This document shows, piece after piece, positions 41,494 through 50,367 of a stretch of 64,000 bases of DNA (positions within the stretch are counted from its first letter, which is position 1; each line of letters begins with the position of its first letter). Where the stretch lies: positions 1 to 64,000 of the forward strand of contig CAMAQD010000013.1 in the NCBI GenBank assembly GCA_945860385.1, read 5' to 3'. A program made the translations under genes and the position numbers. This DNA comes from Flavobacterium psychrophilum. GTDB taxonomy: Bacteria > Bacteroidota > Bacteroidia > Flavobacteriales > Flavobacteriaceae. Under the pieces are notes generated by a model that worked only from the letters and a program-made list of their open reading frames with translations, was not told where the DNA came from and ran no database searches.

Positions 41494-43404
41494 TTATTTA
41501 GTTTTAGGTTCTTCTTTTTCGCTTTTGGCATCCATCATTTCCATCAATTTCATTCCTAAAAGACCGCTAATTCCTCCGTCGGAACCTGAGTTTCCTGAAA
41601 TTAAAACGTCTGGAATCACTTTGATTTTTCCTTTTCCAATCTCTTCGGTAATTTTATATTTAGTGAAATTGTCGCCACCCATTGCAGAAACTTGCAATTG
41701 ATACGCTTCGGCAGTAGATTTTCCGATGGCTTTGATTTTTTCCGCTTCAGCCAAACCAGTTTTTGAGATTCTTTCGGCTTCGGCACTTGCGGCTAATTTT
41801 GTTGCTTCGGCTTGTGCTCCGGCTCTGGCTTTGGTGGCTTCGGCTTCGGCATTGGCACGCATTTTAGTCGCTTCCGCCTCGGCATTCACGTTCAGTTTTA
41901 AACTTGTGGCGTCTCCTTCGGCTTTCTTAACGGTGGCATCGGCCGTTCTTTGGGCGATTTCCACACTTTGAGAGGCTTTCACAATTTCTTTTTGCATATC
42001 AGCGATGGCGGTTTCTTTTTCCACTCCTTGGCGTTGTTCTTGCGCCATTTTTTGGGTTTGATAGGTTTTTTGCTCTTCTTCGGCAATTTTCCTGTCGGTC
42101 AAAGTTTTCATCAAGGATTCTGGTGGAACTATGTCTCCAATCAAAGTATCAACGGCATTCACATTGTATTCGTCTAAAACTACTTTGATGTGGTTTTTAG
42201 CCGATTCCTGACGTTCTTTTCTAGTCGAAAGAAAGGAAATTACGTCGCTTTCCTGAGCTGAGTTTCTAAAATAATTTCCAATTGTTGGTTCCAAAACTTG
42301 AGAAACCAAATTGTTCATGCTTCCGAAACGGGCAATTACCTTAGGCGCTTCGTTGGCTGGAACGTGAATAATTTGGGAAACATCCAGATTGAAAGGGAAA
42401 CCATCTTTGGAGCGAACCGTTATCGTGGAAAGGTTTTTGTCTAAGTTATGGGATTCACTTCTGGCATCGGCCCAATTCAAAACCAAGTTGGTTGTAGGAA
42501 CAGGTTCCAGTTTTGTGGTGTATATATTCAGGGCATATTTTCCAGGACCAAAAGGTTCCATCCAAACACCACGTTGTCCTTTCGAAACAATATTTCCGTG
42601 TTTGAAAGTATCACCAGTCACGTCTTTTCCATCTTCGCCAATATAGGAAATGACAACGCCAACATAACCAATTGGTACATCGGTCATTGGTGTTTGCTCA
42701 ATTTGAATCGCCCAAGAATTGATATAATATGAACCGGCAAGCATCACTTGAGGTTGCAATCCACGATTTCCACCATTTTTCAAAAATTGGTCAAAATCCT
42801 GAAAGTTATTATGGTTTTCTACAAATTTACCAGCAATTTGTCCAATTGGAATGGGTTCACCATCCATTGCGGTTACGATTCCCACCATGTTTTCGGAAAT
42901 CACGATTTGTGGTGTCATTACTACTTCAAACAAGAAGGTGTTTATACGATACGAACCAGTTGTAATAAATGCCGATTGACGTCCTTTTTGTCCACCGTTA
43001 TCCAAAAATTGGGTAGCATCTTGAAAGTTATCAGAACTTACTTTTTGGGCAAGAATTCGACCTGTTGGGATTTCGGCACCATCTTTACTCAATAACAATC
43101 CGATATTTCCTTCCGGAATAATGGTAAACGAAGTCATGTTTACCGAGTATTGCCAAGGCCACATTCCCCAATACAATCCGGGGGCCAATGTTTTTGCCTG
43201 ATAACCTGCTTCGCCTTTGGTGGCGATAATTCTGCCGTCGGGCAATGATTTTGATGCCCCGAAGAGCACGAATTTTTTGGTTACTAAACCAATTTTATCC
43301 TCTGGAACGATTACCATTCCGAAGAAAACTCGCAAAACGAATTTGTAAAGAACCAAGCACAAAAGCAATAATAGTAACCACCAATAATCTGTAAGAGCTG
43401 TCAT
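41494..43404 (-). CDS. Flotillin-like SPFH/band 7 membrane protein
   Basis: A 636-residue protein with one N-terminal helix (about 7-28) anchoring it to the inner membrane, an extended SPFH/band 7 region (about 30-400) and a long coiled coil (about 420-560) with Ala/Glu/Lys repeats of the type AEAEATKMRANAEAEATKAR. The Ile/Gly-rich end (SGNSGSDGGISGLLGMKL) resembles flotillin C-termini. It forms membrane-domain scaffolds; no NfeD partner lies nearby. A good promoter is at 43428-43460 and a terminator follows the stop. Confidence 0.85.
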   Translation of the reverse strand: MTALTDYWWLLLLLLCLVLYKFVLRVFFGMVIVPEDKIGLVTKKFVLFGASKSLPDGRIIATKGEAGYQAKTLAPGLYWGMWPWQYSVNMTSFTIIPEGNIGLLLSKDGAEIPTGRILAQKVSSDNFQDATQFLDNGGQKGRQSAFITTGSYRINTFLFEVVMTPQIVISENMVGIVTAMDGEPIPIGQIAGKFVENHNNFQDFDQFLKNGGNRGLQPQVMLAGSYYINSWAIQIEQTPMTDVPIGYVGVVISYIGEDGKDVTGDTFKHGNIVSKGQRGVWMEPFGPGKYALNIYTTKLEPVPTTNLVLNWADARSESHNLDKNLSTITVRSKDGFPFNLDVSQIIHVPANEAPKVIARFGSMNNLVSQVLEPTIGNYFRNSAQESDVISFLSTRKERQESAKNHIKVVLDEYNVNAVDTLIGDIVPPESLMKTLTDRKIAEEEQKTYQTQKMAQEQRQGVEKETAIADMQKEIVKASQSVEIAQRTADATVKKAEGDATSLKLNVNAEAEATKMRANAEAEATKARAGAQAEATKLAASAEAERISKTGLAEAEKIKAIGKSTAEAYQLQVSAMGGDNFTKYKITEEIGKGKIKVIPDVLISGNSGSDGGISGLLGMKLMEMMDAKSEKEEPKTK

Positions 43405-43427
43405 ATTTTTAATATTAAATTACCTAT

Positions 43428-43460
43428 CAAAAATAGGATATTTTTTGAATTTTACTACAA
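43428..43460 (-). promoter_or_regulatory. Promoter of the flotillin gene
   Basis: On the minus strand TTG (43460-43458), 22-bp spacer, TATTTTTG (43435-43428), 23 nt before the ATG at 43404; it matches the Bacteroidota pattern. Confidence 0.55.
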
Positions 43461-43532
43461 AAAAATAATAATTTAAAGTTTGAATAATCTTACTAATGGT
43501 GGAATGAAAAATAGGGCTATTTGTAGTAATTG

Positions 43533-44432
43533 CTAAGTCCTCAACTTAGCCAATTCTTCAAATAATTCTTTCTCTTTTTCACTGAGATTTGTTGGAATCA
43601 CGATTTGGTAAGTAATGTATAAATCGCCAAAAACGTTTTCTTTTTTGTAAACAGGGAAGCCTTTGCCTTTTAGTTTTACTTTGGTGCCGTTTTGGGTTCC
43701 GGGAATTACTTTTAGTTTTACTTTGCCGTCAAAAGTATCTACTGTGATTTCTCCGCCTAAAATAGCGCTGTATAAATCCAAATCCACGGTGGAATGAAGA
43801 TTGTGTTTGTCTAATGTGAATTTTGTATTATTTTGAATGGTGAACGTAATATATAAATCGCCTTTTGGACCACCATTTGCACCTTCGGCACCCATTCCGC
43901 TGATTTTTATGATTTGACCGTTTTCGACTCCAGCAGGAATGGTAAGTCTTATTTTTTTGCCGTTGATGGTTAATTCTCGTTTTTGGGTGGTGTAAACGTC
44001 TTTCAAATCAAGGTTTAGTTCGGCATTGAAATCACCACCTTTGGATTGTCGGGTTTGTCTTCTTCCTCCTGAAGCACGACCACCAAACATCGATTCAAAA
44101 AAATCGGAATAATCGCCACCACCAGAAAATCCTTCAAAACCGCCAAATCCTCCTTGTTGACCGCCGCCACGAGATTGTTGTTGTCTTTGTTTCTCGAATT
44201 CTTCGGAATGTTGCCAGTTTTCGCCGTATTGATCGTATTTCTTTCGATTTTCGGGATGGCTCAAAACTTCATTGGCTTCGTTGGCTTCCTTAAATTTTTG
44301 CTCCGCTGCTTTATCATTGGGATTCAGGTCTGGATGGTATTTTCGAGCGAGTTTTCGGTAAGCTTTTTTTACCTCGGCTTCAGTAGCACTTTTATCGATT
44401 CCCAATACTTTGTAATAGTCTATAAATGCCAT
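43533..44432 (-). CDS. CbpA-like J-domain co-chaperone (class B DnaJ)
   Basis: A 299-residue cytosolic co-chaperone of DnaK. The J domain (1-70) holds the HPD motif in YHPDLNPND; a Gly/Phe/Gln-rich linker follows (about 85-125); two C-terminal beta-domains (about 130-295) bind clients. The zinc-finger domain of true DnaJ is absent, which makes it CbpA type. It lies at the end of the stress block (43.5-55.9 kb) and has its own 173-bp upstream gap. Confidence 0.9.
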   Translation of the reverse strand: MAFIDYYKVLGIDKSATEAEVKKAYRKLARKYHPDLNPNDKAAEQKFKEANEANEVLSHPENRKKYDQYGENWQHSEEFEKQRQQQSRGGGQQGGFGGFEGFSGGGDYSDFFESMFGGRASGGRRQTRQSKGGDFNAELNLDLKDVYTTQKRELTINGKKIRLTIPAGVENGQIIKISGMGAEGANGGPKGDLYITFTIQNNTKFTLDKHNLHSTVDLDLYSAILGGEITVDTFDGKVKLKVIPGTQNGTKVKLKGKGFPVYKKENVFGDLYITYQIVIPTNLSEKEKELFEELAKLRT

Positions 44433-44605
44433 TGTTGTATTTTTTTATCTAATTTCTATGCTTGCGATTCGATTTTTAGTTATTTAAAATCTAATTGTAC
44501 ACGCAAGGTATGTGTATGAATTAGTGTATTTATTGCAGTTCAATTTCACTATAAATTTAGTAAATTTTTACCCATTAAAACTGTAATTAAGATTTTATTG
44601 TGTTT

Positions 44606-45769
44606 CTAATAAAATTTTCTGAACCTTTTATGGGGAATGTAAGTAACTATTATTTCAGCCGTTCTGGATACCCAATACGAAACCCAATTGGTGAATTTTG
44701 AAGTTAAACTATAGGTTAATTTCAGTGTTTCGGGAGTAATTCTTTCGCATTGAGTTATAATTTCATTGAGATGGACTAAATAATCCTCTGCAAATTCCTT
44801 TGAATCGATGGCTACATTCATTTCGATGCTCGCAAACGAACTCAAATTATTCAAATTGAAAGAACCAATGGTGGTCCAGTTGGCATCAATAACGGCGATT
44901 TTTCCGTGTAAAACCGATTTTTTCCATTCGTATAATTCAATATTGTAACGTAAAAGTTTAGAATATAAATGGCAGCTGGCTCTCCTAGCCATTGGAACAT
45001 CGGATATTCCAGATAGTATCAATTTAATAGTTACCTTATTTTGAGAAGCTTTTTTTAGGGTTCTAATCAGTTTTTTGCCAGGAAGAAAATAGCTGCTGAC
45101 AATTACAATTTCTTTTTCGGCAGTACTGATTTTGTTGATGTAGCTTTTGAAAATCTCATTTTTTCTTTTTAGCCAATCATTTTGAAGTACGGAAACACTA
45201 TTTAAATTAGCTTTTTCATAAAGAGCCATTATTTTTTTTCTTCGGATAATTCTATTTTTGAAATACATATCTCTGCATAATTCTTGCAAGGATTTGGAGA
45301 TGTTTTCATCATTTATTTCTACTGCATAGTCAAGCCAAGGTGGCGTTTTTTCCATTCCGTGGTATTTATCGGCAATATTGATTCCACCAATTAATACTGT
45401 TTTTGAATCTGCTAGCACAATTTTGTGATGCAGCCTTCTGCCGATATACAATGAATTTGCAGAAAAAAAAGGGGAGAAGAACCTAATGTTGATTCCTGCT
45501 TTATTCAGGTCTTTTATTACTTCTTCCGGAAAGGAAAACGAGCCAAAACCATCCAGTAAAATGTTGATTTTGACATTTCTGGAAGCAGCAATTTTTAATG
45601 CATCAATTATTTTTTTACCAATAGTATCATAGTCAAATATGTAAGTCTGAATATGGATTTCAGTTTGAGATTCCAAAATAATCCGTTCTAACCGAGAAAA
45701 GTAGTCTTCGCCGCTATGAACAAGCATTGCATTTTTTGCAGCAGATAATGTAGTTTTGTTATTATGCAT
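44606..45769 (-). CDS. Phospholipase D-like protein, cardiolipin synthase type
   Basis: A 387-residue protein with two HKD motifs, HHKIVLADSKTVLIGGINI (about 114-132 from this start) and HGKIAVIDANWTTIGSFNL (near residue 280), the active sites of the PLD superfamily. The spacing fits ClsB-type cardiolipin synthases, which make cardiolipin from phosphatidylglycerol or related lipids. The ATG at 45769 overlaps the protease stop by 8 nt; an earlier ATG at 45793 would add 8 residues. There is no N-terminal TM pair as in ClsA. Confidence 0.83.
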   Translation of the reverse strand: MHNNKTTLSAAKNAMLVHSGEDYFSRLERIILESQTEIHIQTYIFDYDTIGKKIIDALKIAASRNVKINILLDGFGSFSFPEEVIKDLNKAGINIRFFSPFFSANSLYIGRRLHHKIVLADSKTVLIGGINIADKYHGMEKTPPWLDYAVEINDENISKSLQELCRDMYFKNRIIRRKKIMALYEKANLNSVSVLQNDWLKRKNEIFKSYINKISTAEKEIVIVSSYFLPGKKLIRTLKKASQNKVTIKLILSGISDVPMARRASCHLYSKLLRYNIELYEWKKSVLHGKIAVIDANWTTIGSFNLNNLSSFASIEMNVAIDSKEFAEDYLVHLNEIITQCERITPETLKLTYSLTSKFTNWVSYWVSRTAEIIVTYIPHKRFRKFY

Positions 45770-46859
45770 GAATCCTTTTTGCTTTAACCTCATTTACCAA
45801 AATAAACTCCATAAGGTTTTCCATGTCTAAAGTCCCGATGAAGCGGTTGTCTTCGATAACAAGCATTAAAGTTGATTTATGTTTATAAATTAGTTCGAAA
45901 ACATCCTCCAAAAGGGTATTTGCTTCCAGATAAATTAGATTTTTATCAATAATGGAAGATAGACTTGCTTCTTCCTCTTTTTTAGAAAGACCTTCTATGA
46001 TTTGATTACGGTTGAGCGTCCCTAATAGTATGCCGTTTTTTGTCACAAGGAAATACTTGTTTTGACTGTCAAGCATCAATTTTACTGCTGTGTCCAGTGT
46101 TTCATTGCAATCTATGGTTGGGTATTGTTTCATTAAAATGTCCCTGACTTTATAGCCTTTGAGCAAACATTTTGATTCTGTATAGTTTGTTTCGATTTGG
46201 GCAGCCATTATGACAAATATACCAATAAAAATCAAAAATGGATTGTATGAAAAACCTAAAACGATGAAACCAATGGCTAGTATTTGTCCAATACGTGCCG
46301 CGATTTTAGTTGCAACATTTCTTTTTAATTGATACGATAAAGCGGCTCTCAACATTCGTCCGCCATCCATTGGAAAAGCTGGGATTAAATTGAATAAAGC
46401 CAATACCATGTTTACCAAAAAGAAATTCAGTAAAAAGTTATTCCCATTGATGCCACCTGATAATTGGGCAATCATTTCCTCGGAATTATTGGGATAGTGG
46501 ATAAAAAAGGATAATAGTAATGCCAAAGTAATATTTACCATTGGCCCGGCAAAGGCAACCACTAATTCTTCTGAAGGTTTTTCAGGAAGTTTTTCTAAAC
46601 TGGCAATTCCGCCAATAGGTAAAAGAGTTATGTCATTGGTTTTAATATTAAATTTTTTTGCAGTTATGGCATGTCCCAATTCGTGTAACAGAACTGTAGC
46701 AAAAACAAATATTATAAATAATACAGACCAAGCAATTTGGACTATATTTTGACCTGCTTTGTAGTTAATGTAAACAATATAAAGGATAAGAAGAGAGAAT
46801 GTCCAGTGAAGAAACACATCTATTCCGGCTATGTTTCCGAGTTTAAATGATCCTTTCAT
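45762..46859 (-). CDS. Site-2 protease (M50) with C-terminal CBS pair
   Basis: A 365-residue intramembrane metalloprotease. TM segments frame the zinc motif HELGH (59-63, in VLLHELGHAITAKKF) and the second motif PAFPMDGGRML (Asp165). A CBS pair (about 230-360) is fused at the C-terminus, as in the Rv2625c/YwhC-type S2P family, and probably senses adenine nucleotides. The ORF overlaps the PLD gene by 8 nt. It may process a membrane-bound anti-sigma factor or signal peptide; no anti-sigma gene is adjacent. Confidence 0.88.
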   Translation of the reverse strand: MKGSFKLGNIAGIDVFLHWTFSLLILYIVYINYKAGQNIVQIAWSVLFIIFVFATVLLHELGHAITAKKFNIKTNDITLLPIGGIASLEKLPEKPSEELVVAFAGPMVNITLALLLSFFIHYPNNSEEMIAQLSGGINGNNFLLNFFLVNMVLALFNLIPAFPMDGGRMLRAALSYQLKRNVATKIAARIGQILAIGFIVLGFSYNPFLIFIGIFVIMAAQIETNYTESKCLLKGYKVRDILMKQYPTIDCNETLDTAVKLMLDSQNKYFLVTKNGILLGTLNRNQIIEGLSKKEEEASLSSIIDKNLIYLEANTLLEDVFELIYKHKSTLMLVIEDNRFIGTLDMENLMEFILVNEVKAKRIHA

Positions 46860-46982
46860 TTTTCTGAATTTTAAAGTGATTATTCCTAATTTAACTTAAA
46901 ATAAACAGTGACTTCTAAACTTATCTTGTATATAAAGTTAAGAATAAAATATTAATTATGAGGGCAATAAGTCTTCTTACTT

Positions 46983-47363
46983 TCAATTTAATGGGTGTTT
47001 ATTTTGATTCAAAATAATACTGATACAAAATGCCAATAAAAACACAATTAGGGTTGCTGAATCAACCCAATTTTCCGGAAGATTGACTCCAAGTATTTTT
47101 AGAATCAGAAAATGGATATAGGAATTACTTTGATCATTATAGCCTAAAAGTTGGCGCACTTTCCAATGCCAATCCGTAAACGGACAATAGCCAATGCCGT
47201 ACCAAATTCCCAAAACAAACCATGAAAAAGCGGTAACCGATAAAGAAATTAAATTGGCAAACCGCCATTTTGGAATTATCCAACCAAAAACATTAAACAG
47301 GATCAGAACACTATGAAACAGAATGAAGAAATAATCAATACTTTGAAGAATAATTCTGTTCAT
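46983..47363 (-). CDS. DUF2784 membrane protein
   Basis: A 126-residue protein with about four hydrophobic helices. The central signature GYCPFTDWHWKVRQLLGY and the following SNSYIHFLILKIL match DUF2784. The ATG overlaps the stop of the P-type ATPase (ATGA), so the two are translationally coupled and presumably work together. Function of the family is unknown. Confidence 0.78.
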   Translation of the reverse strand: MNRIILQSIDYFFILFHSVLILFNVFGWIIPKWRFANLISLSVTAFSWFVLGIWYGIGYCPFTDWHWKVRQLLGYNDQSNSYIHFLILKILGVNLPENWVDSATLIVFLLAFCISIILNQNKHPLN

Positions 47364-49942
47364 TTGTTTTTAGTTTTCATTCGAATGATCCATTTTTCGG
47401 TTTCCACAGCCCAGAATATTATGCTTGAAACCACAATTGTTATAGCCAATTCATAAATGGAGAGTGGTTGTGTTTTAAAAACAGTATTAAAAAACGGAAC
47501 ATAAATAAGCATCAATTGTAGAATAACAGTGAGAAATAAAGCTCCCAAAAGTGGTTTGTTAGAAAACAAACCAATTTTGAAAAGTGATTCTCGCTCAGAA
47601 CGAATGGCCATTACGTGGCCCATTTGGCTAATGCACAAAACGGTGAAAGCCATGGTTTGCCAATGTGAATTTTCACTGTTTATTGCCCAATATTGAATGC
47701 CCAAAGTTGTTATTCCCATTAAAAATCCCACCCACAAAATGTGTCTTCCCATACCGTTCGAAAAAATATTTTCCTGCGGTTTTCTTGGAGGTCTTTTCAT
47801 AATATTTACATCTGCCGGTTCTGAAGCTAGCGCTAATCCGGGCAAACCATCGGTCACGAGATTGATCCAAAGAATGTGGATGGCCAAAAGTGGAATAGGT
47901 AACATAAAAAATGGTGCCAGAAAAATTGCCCAAATTTCACCTGAATTTCCGGTCATAATGTACTTGATGAATTTCAGGATATTATCAAAAACCTTTCGCC
48001 CGTGTTTGACTGCAACAACAATGGTGGCAAAATTATCATCCAACAAAATCAGGTGCGATGCTTCCTTTGAAACTTCGGTGCCGTTGATTCCCATAGCGAT
48101 ACCAATATCCGCATTCTTGAGTGCTGGTGCATCGTTCACACCATCTCCTGTCATAGCGACAATTTGGCCTCTATCATGCAAAGCATTCACAATTTTTAAT
48201 TTTTGTTCGGGATTAACACGTGCATAAACTCGAACTTTTTCGACAATGGCATCAAATTGTTGCTCAGTCAAACTAGCAAGGTCTGGACCGCTCAATACCA
48301 AATCTTCTTCGGAAACCATTATACCCAGTTGTTTCGCAATGGCTATTGCAGTAAGTTTATGGTCGCCTGTAATCATAATGGGAATAATTCCGGCTTGTTT
48401 GCATTCAGCGACGGCCAGTTTTGCTTCCTCTCTTGGTGGGTCGATAATTCCTGCAAAACCTATTAAGGTCAATCCCGATTCTATTATGGCAACATTTTGC
48501 AATTCCGGTAATGTCTCCATTTCTTTTATGGCATAGCCAATCACGCGATAGCCTTTTTCCGCCATTTGATTGGCTTTTGACTCTAATTCTGGAATGAGTG
48601 ATTTTTGGTTTTCTACCAATTTCTCCAATAATAATTCCACGGCGCCTTTGGTAATGGCAATAATTCCTTTTTCAGTTTCATGAAAAGTGGTCATACACTT
48701 TCGGTTAGAATCAAACGGCAACTCAGCAACTCTTGGAAATGTTTTTTCTAAATCTGTTCTTTCCTTATTTTTATCGAAAGCAAATTGGACTAATGCCACT
48801 TCAGTTGAATCTCCTAACCATTTTCCTTTTTTGTCTTTCGAAACATCATTATTCAAAGCCATGGCATCGAATAAGGAACTATTTTCAGGAAAAATGGAAT
48901 CGGAATTCAGGTTTGGAATTTCATAAGTTTCCAGAACTGTCATTTTATTCAAGGTAAGTGTTCCTGTTTTGTCGGAACAAATATGGGTAACGGAACCAAG
49001 CGTTTCAACGGCGGGAAGTTTTCGAATGAGTGCCTTGTTTTTTGCCAATCGCTTTGCGCCAAAGGCCAGTGCAATGGTTACCAATGCTGGTAAAGCTTCG
49101 GGAATCGCAGCAACGGCAAGGGAAATGGAAGTGAGCAACATCGTGACTGCATCTTCGCCACGCCACCAACCAAAAGCAAAAATTATCGTGCAAATTAATA
49201 ACACAAAAACGGATAATCTTTTGCCAAAAGCCGTTAATCTTTTTTGCAATGGAGTCGATTTTTCTTCCGTTTGAATCATTTTGGCGATAAGCCCCAACTC
49301 GGTATTCATTCCGGTTGCCATGACATACCCAATTCCACGTCCATTGGTAATGTGAGTTCCTTTAAAACCCATATTGATTCGGTCGCCAAGTGAATAATCG
49401 CCTTTGGGAAGTGTTTCACAATTTTTTTCAACATTGTGCGATTCGCCAGTCAGAGCGGATTCGTCCACTTTAATTTGATGGGTTTCAAAAAACCGAATAT
49501 CGGCAGGAATTATGTTTCCGGCTTCAAGCAAAACGACATCACCAGGAACAAGATCAGAGGCTAATATTTCAGAAGTATTGTTTTCACGGACAACTCTTGC
49601 ATTGGTTGGAACCATTTTTTTTAGTGCTTCCATTGCTTTTTCAGAACGGAATTCTTGTATAAAACCCACGGTGGCATTGATGATAATTATGGCCAAAATA
49701 ATTAAGGTGTCTGTCAAGTCTCCCAAAATTCCGGATACAATGGCTACGACGATAAGTATAAGAATCATGAAATCTGTCAATTGATGCAGTACCATTTGCC
49801 AAATGGTTTTCTTTTTTTTATCTTCAATTTCATTTTTTCCATATTCGGACAACCGTTCTGAGGCAATCAAAGAATCAAGACCAGAAGGTTTTGAGTCCAA
49901 TAATTGGGAGATTTCTGAGAGCGAGAGTAAGTGCCAGTTCAT
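47360..49942 (-). CDS. P-type Ca2+-transporting ATPase (type IIA/PMR1-like)
   Basis: An 860-residue pump with ten helices predicted. The family marks are TGES (165-168), PEALP (281-285) in helix 4, the phosphorylated Asp324 in SDKTGTLT, the ATP-binding KGAVELLLEK, the hinge MTGDGVNDAPALKNADIGIAMG and helix 6 NLVTDGLPGLALASEP. The PEALP and NLVTDG motifs fit Ca2+ (or Mn2+) pumps. It exports Ca2+ from the cytosol or feeds the periplasm; the DUF2784 partner and the site at 49972 hint at stress control. Confidence 0.9.
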   Translation of the reverse strand: MNWHLLSLSEISQLLDSKPSGLDSLIASERLSEYGKNEIEDKKKKTIWQMVLHQLTDFMILILIVVAIVSGILGDLTDTLIILAIIIINATVGFIQEFRSEKAMEALKKMVPTNARVVRENNTSEILASDLVPGDVVLLEAGNIIPADIRFFETHQIKVDESALTGESHNVEKNCETLPKGDYSLGDRINMGFKGTHITNGRGIGYVMATGMNTELGLIAKMIQTEEKSTPLQKRLTAFGKRLSVFVLLICTIIFAFGWWRGEDAVTMLLTSISLAVAAIPEALPALVTIALAFGAKRLAKNKALIRKLPAVETLGSVTHICSDKTGTLTLNKMTVLETYEIPNLNSDSIFPENSSLFDAMALNNDVSKDKKGKWLGDSTEVALVQFAFDKNKERTDLEKTFPRVAELPFDSNRKCMTTFHETEKGIIAITKGAVELLLEKLVENQKSLIPELESKANQMAEKGYRVIGYAIKEMETLPELQNVAIIESGLTLIGFAGIIDPPREEAKLAVAECKQAGIIPIMITGDHKLTAIAIAKQLGIMVSEEDLVLSGPDLASLTEQQFDAIVEKVRVYARVNPEQKLKIVNALHDRGQIVAMTGDGVNDAPALKNADIGIAMGINGTEVSKEASHLILLDDNFATIVVAVKHGRKVFDNILKFIKYIMTGNSGEIWAIFLAPFFMLPIPLLAIHILWINLVTDGLPGLALASEPADVNIMKRPPRKPQENIFSNGMGRHILWVGFLMGITTLGIQYWAINSENSHWQTMAFTVLCISQMGHVMAIRSERESLFKIGLFSNKPLLGALFLTVILQLMLIYVPFFNTVFKTQPLSIYELAITIVVSSIIFWAVETEKWIIRMKTKNK

Positions 49943-49971
49943 TTAAATTAACTTAAAAAAGAGAGATGTGC

Positions 49972-49985
49972 ATTAACCTTAAAAT
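49972..49985. promoter_or_regulatory. ATTAACCTTAAAAT element near the Ca-ATPase
   Basis: This 14-mer appears inverted at 50309-50322 before the zinc-ribbon gene. It lies 30 nt before the Ca-ATPase ATG. Related words TTAACTTAAAA occur at 46891 and 49948. AT-rich sequence makes chance a real possibility. Confidence 0.35.
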
Positions 49986-50039
49986 CATTTATTTTTCTTG
50001 ATATAGCTGAAATTGTCTGTAATTATTTAAGTTTTTTGT

Positions 50040-50300
50040 TTATTTGGTTTTCCAACGTTTTAATGCTGGTAGAATATTCAAAGCTTTTTGAATTTCATAT
50101 TTATGGATTTCTAATTTTTTCATTTGATTTTCCACATTTTTTTTCATGTCAGCTAAATTCATTTTTGGGTGTTTAAAAATGCCGTTTTCGTAACAATATT
50201 TGCAATATTCATTACTTTTTAATCCATTTTTTTCAGTTCCTTTTAAATCTTCGGAGTCAAGTGGCATGCCACAACTTTGACAAAAAATTACATTTTCCAT
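50040..50300 (-). CDS. Putative zinc-ribbon protein
   Basis: An 86-residue cytosolic protein. CQSCGMP near the start and EYCKYCYENG (about 31-40) give a four-cysteine zinc ribbon (PF12674-like); the C-terminal half is a charged helix (DMKKNVENQMKKLEIHKYEIQKAL). It probably binds nucleic acid or protein, but the role is unknown. It sits between HtrA and the P-type ATPase in the stress block. Confidence 0.8.
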   Translation of the reverse strand: MENVIFCQSCGMPLDSEDLKGTEKNGLKSNEYCKYCYENGIFKHPKMNLADMKKNVENQMKKLEIHKYEIQKALNILPALKRWKTK

Positions 50301-50308
50301 GATTTTGT

Positions 50309-50322
50309 ATTTTAAGGTTAAT
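50309..50322. promoter_or_regulatory. Inverted copy of the ATTAACCTTAAAAT element
   Basis: Reverse complement of the 14-mer at 49972-49985, 9 nt before the zinc-ribbon ATG. Two exact copies in a 350-bp stretch suggest a shared regulator, but the sequence is AT-rich. Confidence 0.35.
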
Positions 50323-50367
50323 TATTTTATAATTATTCTTAAGAGTATACTGAATAGTTATTCCACT

